DNA of 64,000 bases. It comes from Nitratireductor basaltis (GTDB lineage Bacteria; Pseudomonadota; Alphaproteobacteria; Rhizobiales; Rhizobiaceae). The stretch covers positions 1,178,001-1,242,000 of the forward strand of contig NZ_JMQM01000001.1 in NCBI RefSeq assembly GCF_000733725.1, in the 5' to 3' direction. Position numbers and translations under genes: made by a program. This document shows, piece after piece, positions 60,492-64,000 of the stretch. The notes under the pieces were generated by a model, which was not told where the DNA came from, searched no databases, and saw only the letters and a list, made by a program, of their open reading frames with translations. Position 1 is the first letter of the stretch. Each line of letters opens with the position of its first letter.

Positions 60492-63320
60492 TTATTCTTC
60501 CGTGTCAGAAGTATCGGAGGCATCTGGCGTCTCTGATGCTTGCGTGGCCTGGGGTGTGTCTCCCTCAACGCCTTCGGCTTCCGCAGCTTCCGCCAACACT
60601 TCTTCCGCCTCATCCTGAGGTTCGGAAATACGTTCCACCGACACGACCCGCTCACCTTTTGCGGTGTTGAAGATGGTAACACCCTTGGTCGCGCGGCTGG
60701 CAATGCGTATGCCGGCAACGGGAACGCGGATCACCTGGCCGGAGTTCGAGACCAGCATGATCTGGTCATCCTTCTCTACCGGGAACGCGGCCACGACCGG
60801 GCCGATCTCGTCGGCCTTGGAGATGTCGGTGGCGCGAATGCCCTTGCCTCCGCGACCGATTACCCTGAAATCATAGCTCGATGAACGCTTGCCGTAGCCG
60901 AATTCGCTGACTGTGAGCACAAACTGCTCCGCTTCACGCAATTGCATGTAGCGATCCATGCCGAGTTCGGTTTCTTCCCCGACATCCTCATTGGTCAGAG
61001 CGACATCCTCATCCTCACCGGAGGCAAGGCGCCGCTCATTGGCTGCCTGCTTCAGGTAGGCCGCACGTTCAGCGGGCGTGGCTTCGACATGGGAAAGAAT
61101 GGCGATCGAGATGACCTTGTCACCTTCCGCCAGATTGATACCGCGCACGCCGATTGAATTGCGTCCGGCGAAGACGCGTACATCATCCACGGGGAAACGG
61201 ATGCACTGGCCTGCTGCGGTCGTGAGCAACACGTCGTCGTCACTGGTACAGGTAAAGACGCCGAGGATCTCGTCACCATCCTCATCCAGTTTCATGGCAA
61301 TCTTGCCGTTGCGGTTTACCTGCACGAAGTCGGAAAGCTTGTTCCGACGCACGGTTCCGCGCGTGGTGGCGAACATTACGTAGAGATCGTCCCAGCTGTC
61401 CTCGTCCTCGGGCAGCGGCATGATCGTCGTGATTCGTTCGCCTTCCTGAAGCGGCAGCATGTTGCGAAGGAACTTGCCTATCGATTGGGGCGAGCCCACC
61501 GGCAGGCGCCAGACCTTCTCCTTGTAGACGATACCGCGTGAGGAGAAGAACAGGATCGGCGTGTGCGTGTTGGCCACGAACAGTCGCGTGACGAAATCCT
61601 CGTCCTTGGTGGACATGCCCGAGCGGCCCTTGCCGCCGCGAGCCTGCGCTCGGTAGAGAGAGAGCGGAACGCGCTTGATGTAGCCCTTGTGAGTGACCGT
61701 GACGACCATGTCCTCGCGCGGGATGAGGTCTTCGTCATCCATATCCGCACCGGCATCGGAAATCTCGGTGCGACGCGGTGTGCCGAACTCATCCTTCACC
61801 GCAATCAGTTCGTCCTTGACGATCTGCTGAATGCGCGCGCGGGACGAGAGGATTTCCAGGAAGTCCGAGATCTCCGCACCAATCTTGTTCAACTCGTCGG
61901 CAATCTCGTCGCGACCAAGAGCAGTCAGGCGCTGCAGACGCAGCTCGAGGATCGCCCTCGCCTGCTCTTCGGACAGGTTGTAGGTGCCGTCTTCGTTTAT
62001 TCGGTGGCGCGGATCGTCGATCAGAAGGATCAACGCTTCGACGTCCTGCGCGGGCCAGCGGCGGGTCATCAGCTGTTCGCGCGCCGTCTGCGGATCGGGC
62101 GCGTGGCGGATAAGCTTGATGACCTCGTCGATATTGGCAACAGCAATTGCCAAGCCGACCAGCACATGGGCGCGCTCACGCGCCTTGCGCAGCAGATATT
62201 TCGTGCGCCGGCTGACCACGTCCTCGCGGAAGTGAACGAAGGCGCGCAACATGTCGAGGAGGTTCAGGACCTCCGGCTTGCCACCATTGAGCGCCACCAT
62301 GTTGCAGCCGAAGGATGTCTGCAGCGGCGTATAGCGGTAGAGCTGGTTCAGCACGACATCGGCCATGGCCTCGCGCTTCAGCTCGATGACCACGCGATAG
62401 CCCTGGCGGTCACTCTCGTCCCGAATGTCGGAGACACCCTCAATGCGCTTGTCACGCACGAGTTCGGCCATCTTCTCGATCATGGCCGCCTTGTTCACCT
62501 GGTAGGGAACTTCGCTGATGATGATGGCTTCGCGGTCATTGCGGATGTTTTCGATATCCACGCGCCCGCGCATGACCACGGAACCACGGCCTGTCTCATA
62601 GGCGCTGCGGATACCCGCGCGTCCCAGGATGATGCCGCCGGTCGGGAAATCCGGACCGGGGATGATTTCCATCATCTGATTGACAGACATTGCCGGATTT
62701 TCGATCAGCGCCACGCAACCATCGATGACTTCCGACAGGTTGTGGGGCGGAATATTCGTCGCCATGCCGACGGCGATGCCGCCGGAACCATTGACCAGCA
62801 GATTCGGATAACGCGCTGGCAGAACCTTGGGCTCGCTGGCGGAGCCGTCATAGGTATCCTGGAACTCGACCGTATCCTTGTCGATGTCGTTGAGGAGATC
62901 TTCGGCCACCTTGGTCAGGCGCGATTCCGTGTAACGCATCGCTGCCGGAGGATCGCCGTCGATCGAGCCAAAATTGCCCTGCCCGTCGATCAGCGGCAGT
63001 CGCATGGACCAAGGCTGAGCCATGCGCACCAAGGCGTCGTAGATCGCCGCGTCGCCATGCGGGTGGTATTTACCCATCACGTCGGCAACGGGCCGCGCCG
63101 ATTTCACATATTTGCGGTTCCAGTGATAGCCGCTCTCATAGGAAGCATAGAGGATGCGGCGATGAACCGGCTTCAAGCCGTCGCGCACATCCGGCAGCGC
63201 GCGCGAGACGATCACGCTCATCGCGTAATCGAGATAGGAGCGCTGCATCTCCTCGATGATGGAAATTGGCTCGATGTCGTCAGGCTCGATCGGCCCGTTC
63301 GGCGTCGTCTGGTCTGTCAA
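60492..63320 (-). CDS. gyrA: DNA gyrase subunit A
   Basis: 942-residue GyrA introducing negative supercoils with GyrB. Catalytic Tyr130 is in A-A-M-R-Y-T-E-S-R. The quinolone-determining region reads K-Y-H-P-H-G-D-A91-A-I-Y-D95, with Ala where E. coli has Ser83. The C-terminal pinwheel has the GyrA box ([10 protein letters not shown] near 555), and an acidic C-terminal tail follows. The start codon is TTG (63320-63318), with GGAATG about 11 nt upstream and no better ATG before the conserved sequence. Confidence 0.97.
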   Translation of the reverse strand: MTDQTTPNGPIEPDDIEPISIIEEMQRSYLDYAMSVIVSRALPDVRDGLKPVHRRILYASYESGYHWNRKYVKSARPVADVMGKYHPHGDAAIYDALVRMAQPWSMRLPLIDGQGNFGSIDGDPPAAMRYTESRLTKVAEDLLNDIDKDTVEFQDTYDGSASEPKVLPARYPNLLVNGSGGIAVGMATNIPPHNLSEVIDGCVALIENPAMSVNQMMEIIPGPDFPTGGIILGRAGIRSAYETGRGSVVMRGRVDIENIRNDREAIIISEVPYQVNKAAMIEKMAELVRDKRIEGVSDIRDESDRQGYRVVIELKREAMADVVLNQLYRYTPLQTSFGCNMVALNGGKPEVLNLLDMLRAFVHFREDVVSRRTKYLLRKARERAHVLVGLAIAVANIDEVIKLIRHAPDPQTAREQLMTRRWPAQDVEALILLIDDPRHRINEDGTYNLSEEQARAILELRLQRLTALGRDEIADELNKIGAEISDFLEILSSRARIQQIVKDELIAVKDEFGTPRRTEISDAGADMDDEDLIPREDMVVTVTHKGYIKRVPLSLYRAQARGGKGRSGMSTKDEDFVTRLFVANTHTPILFFSSRGIVYKEKVWRLPVGSPQSIGKFLRNMLPLQEGERITTIMPLPEDEDSWDDLYVMFATTRGTVRRNKLSDFVQVNRNGKIAMKLDEDGDEILGVFTCTSDDDVLLTTAAGQCIRFPVDDVRVFAGRNSIGVRGINLAEGDKVISIAILSHVEATPAERAAYLKQAANERRLASGEDEDVALTNEDVGEETELGMDRYMQLREAEQFVLTVSEFGYGKRSSSYDFRVIGRGGKGIRATDISKADEIGPVVAAFPVEKDDQIMLVSNSGQVIRVPVAGIRIASRATKGVTIFNTAKGERVVSVERISEPQDEAEEVLAEAAEAEGVEGDTPQATQASETPDASDTSDTEE

Positions 63321-63576
63321 AGCGGTTTCACATTCCGGTTAAAGAATCATACGCTTCTTATATAGGAAGCTGACGGGGGACTCCAATTTTGCCGGCCTTC
63401 AACCACAGCTTATTTTGCCAACGATATCAGGTAGATATGGGTTGGCCTGTGGACGAAAGCGAAGAAATGAGGCAAAGCTTGCGCGCAAGCGGTCAAAAAT
63501 CGCTCAAACACGCGCTGCCAAGCAGTCAGCAAATCAGGAATTGCCGGCTGAAAGCCGGTCGGGATTGGAGCTTTTC
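63321..63576. promoter_or_regulatory. 256-bp divergent spacer gyrA / marC
   Basis: Holds the upstream regions of both genes. A TATATAAG-like stretch (around 63358-63365, minus strand) may be a gyrA -10. CCGGCT/AGCCGG (63544-63557) forms a short hairpin 20 nt before marC. No credible small gene. Confidence 0.4.
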
Positions 63577-64000
63577 ATGCCGGGTTTTGAAGCCATGCTG
63601 AACGCGCTTGTAACCTTGCTCGTGACGGTGGACCCACCCGGCCTTGCACCGCTCTTTCTGGGCGTAACCGCCGGCATGAACCGGGCAGAGCGCGGTCAGG
63701 TGGCGGTGCGTGCCTGCCTGATCGGACTTCTCGTGCTGACCGTGTTCGCATTGGCAGGAAGCGTGATCCTGTCCGTTCTCGGCATCACGCTGCCGGCCTT
63801 TCGCGTCGCCGGCGGAGTGCTTTTGTTCTGGATTGCGTTCGAGATGATTTTCGAGCGTCGGCAGGAGCGCCATGAGAAGAGCGCCAAACGCGCCATCACC
63901 CGCGACGAGATCCACAATATTGCTGCTTTCCCGCTGGCCATACCGCTGATTGCGGGCCCAGGCGCGATCTCCGCCTCGGTGCTGCTGTCGGGCGAGTTTT
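63577..64000 (+). CDS. MarC family membrane protein (3' end outside window)
   Basis: First 141 codons of a UPF0056/MarC protein, cut by the window edge. It starts M-P-G-F-E-A-M-L-N-A-L-V-T-L-L-V-T-V-D-P-P-G-L-A-P with later helices and A-F-P-L-A-I-P-L-I-A-G-P-G-A-I, the family signature. GGAG lies about 8 nt before the ATG at 63577. Despite the name, MarC proteins have no proven role in drug resistance. marC next to gyrA is a common rhizobial arrangement. Confidence 0.9.
   Translation, partial: MPGFEAMLNALVTLLVTVDPPGLAPLFLGVTAGMNRAERGQVAVRACLIGLLVLTVFALAGSVILSVLGITLPAFRVAGGVLLFWIAFEMIFERRQERHEKSAKRAITRDEIHNIAAFPLAIPLIAGPGAISASVLLSGEF

Noticed and set aside
61563-63365. A 600-residue open frame antisense to gyrA
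   Set aside because: The sense strand encodes GyrA with all motifs; the antisense translation has no recognisable domain.
1-64000. CRISPR arrays, IS elements, prophage, tRNA or rRNA genes
   Set aside because: I saw no regular short repeats with spacers, transposase or phage genes, nor tRNA-like cloverleaf sequences by eye. A covariance-model scan could still find a small RNA I missed.

Overview
The window is a GC-rich (about 60% by eye), gene-dense stretch of an alphaproteobacterial chromosome, most probably of the order Hyphomicrobiales/Rhizobiales and near the Phyllobacteriaceae. Pointers are a giant growth-pole-ring (GPR/RgsE-type) coiled-coil protein, the rhizobial glpSTPQUV glycerol ABC operon, an EcfG-type sigma factor with matching promoter sequences, a DksA without its zinc cysteines, and the order gyrA / coaD / cyclophilins / queA / tgt. 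I see no tRNA, rRNA, IS element, prophage or CRISPR array, and no gene-free stretch above 300 bases.

Layout. 0.2-3.1 kb: molybdenum cofactor genes moaA and mobA around an MFS exporter. 3.2-6.6 kb: polar amino-acid ABC importer (binding protein and two permeases, no ATPase) and a beta-hydroxyacid dehydrogenase. 6.7-14.6 kb: Lrp regulator, UDG-like glycosylase, GST, thermonuclease, histidine kinase, a CobT-like protein with degenerate active-site motifs, DUF1289 protein, aspartic protease, TauE/SafE exporter, dusA. 14.7-20.1 kb: an EcfG-like sigma factor among small hypothetical genes, two of them behind perfect GGAAC-N16-CGTT promoters, with DNA glycosylase, topoisomerase IB and an AI-2E-type transporter. 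20.1-26.9 kb: a cytochrome oxidase operon (ctaG, triheme cytochrome c, subunit II with fused cytochrome c, Na+/Ca2+ antiporter-like protein, fused subunit I-III, small membrane protein), also behind a perfect EcfG-type promoter. 26.9-34.5 kb: dksA, sixA, ycjX/ycjF, a secreted protein, folP-folB-folK, DUF922 putative zinc protease, ferredoxin, Hpt protein. 34.8-39.9 kb: the 1692-residue GPR-like protein. 40.0-50.8 kb: LuxR solo, then the glycerol locus glpR-glpD-glpSTPQUV-glpK. 50.9-55.4 kb: GFA protein and the Anbu proteasome-like cluster. 55.5-64 kb: tgt, queA, two cyclophilins, coaD, LysE exporter, a tiny membrane protein, gyrA and the start of marC.

The most interesting reading is that a general-stress sigma system is overlaid on 14.7-20.2 kb. 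Two perfect EcfG-type promoters lie back to back in the 26 bp blocks 20129-20153 and 20156-20180, one driving an acidic small protein and the other the whole oxidase operon. That operon has further oddities: the usual K-channel lysine reads as glutamine, and a cation antiporter is embedded between subunits II and I. Other notable points are loss of three of four zinc ligands in Tgt, the CobT pseudoenzyme candidate, a topoisomerase IB gene without a normal start codon, phased GlpR operator repeats, and an eight-fold 29-residue repeat in the GPR-like protein.
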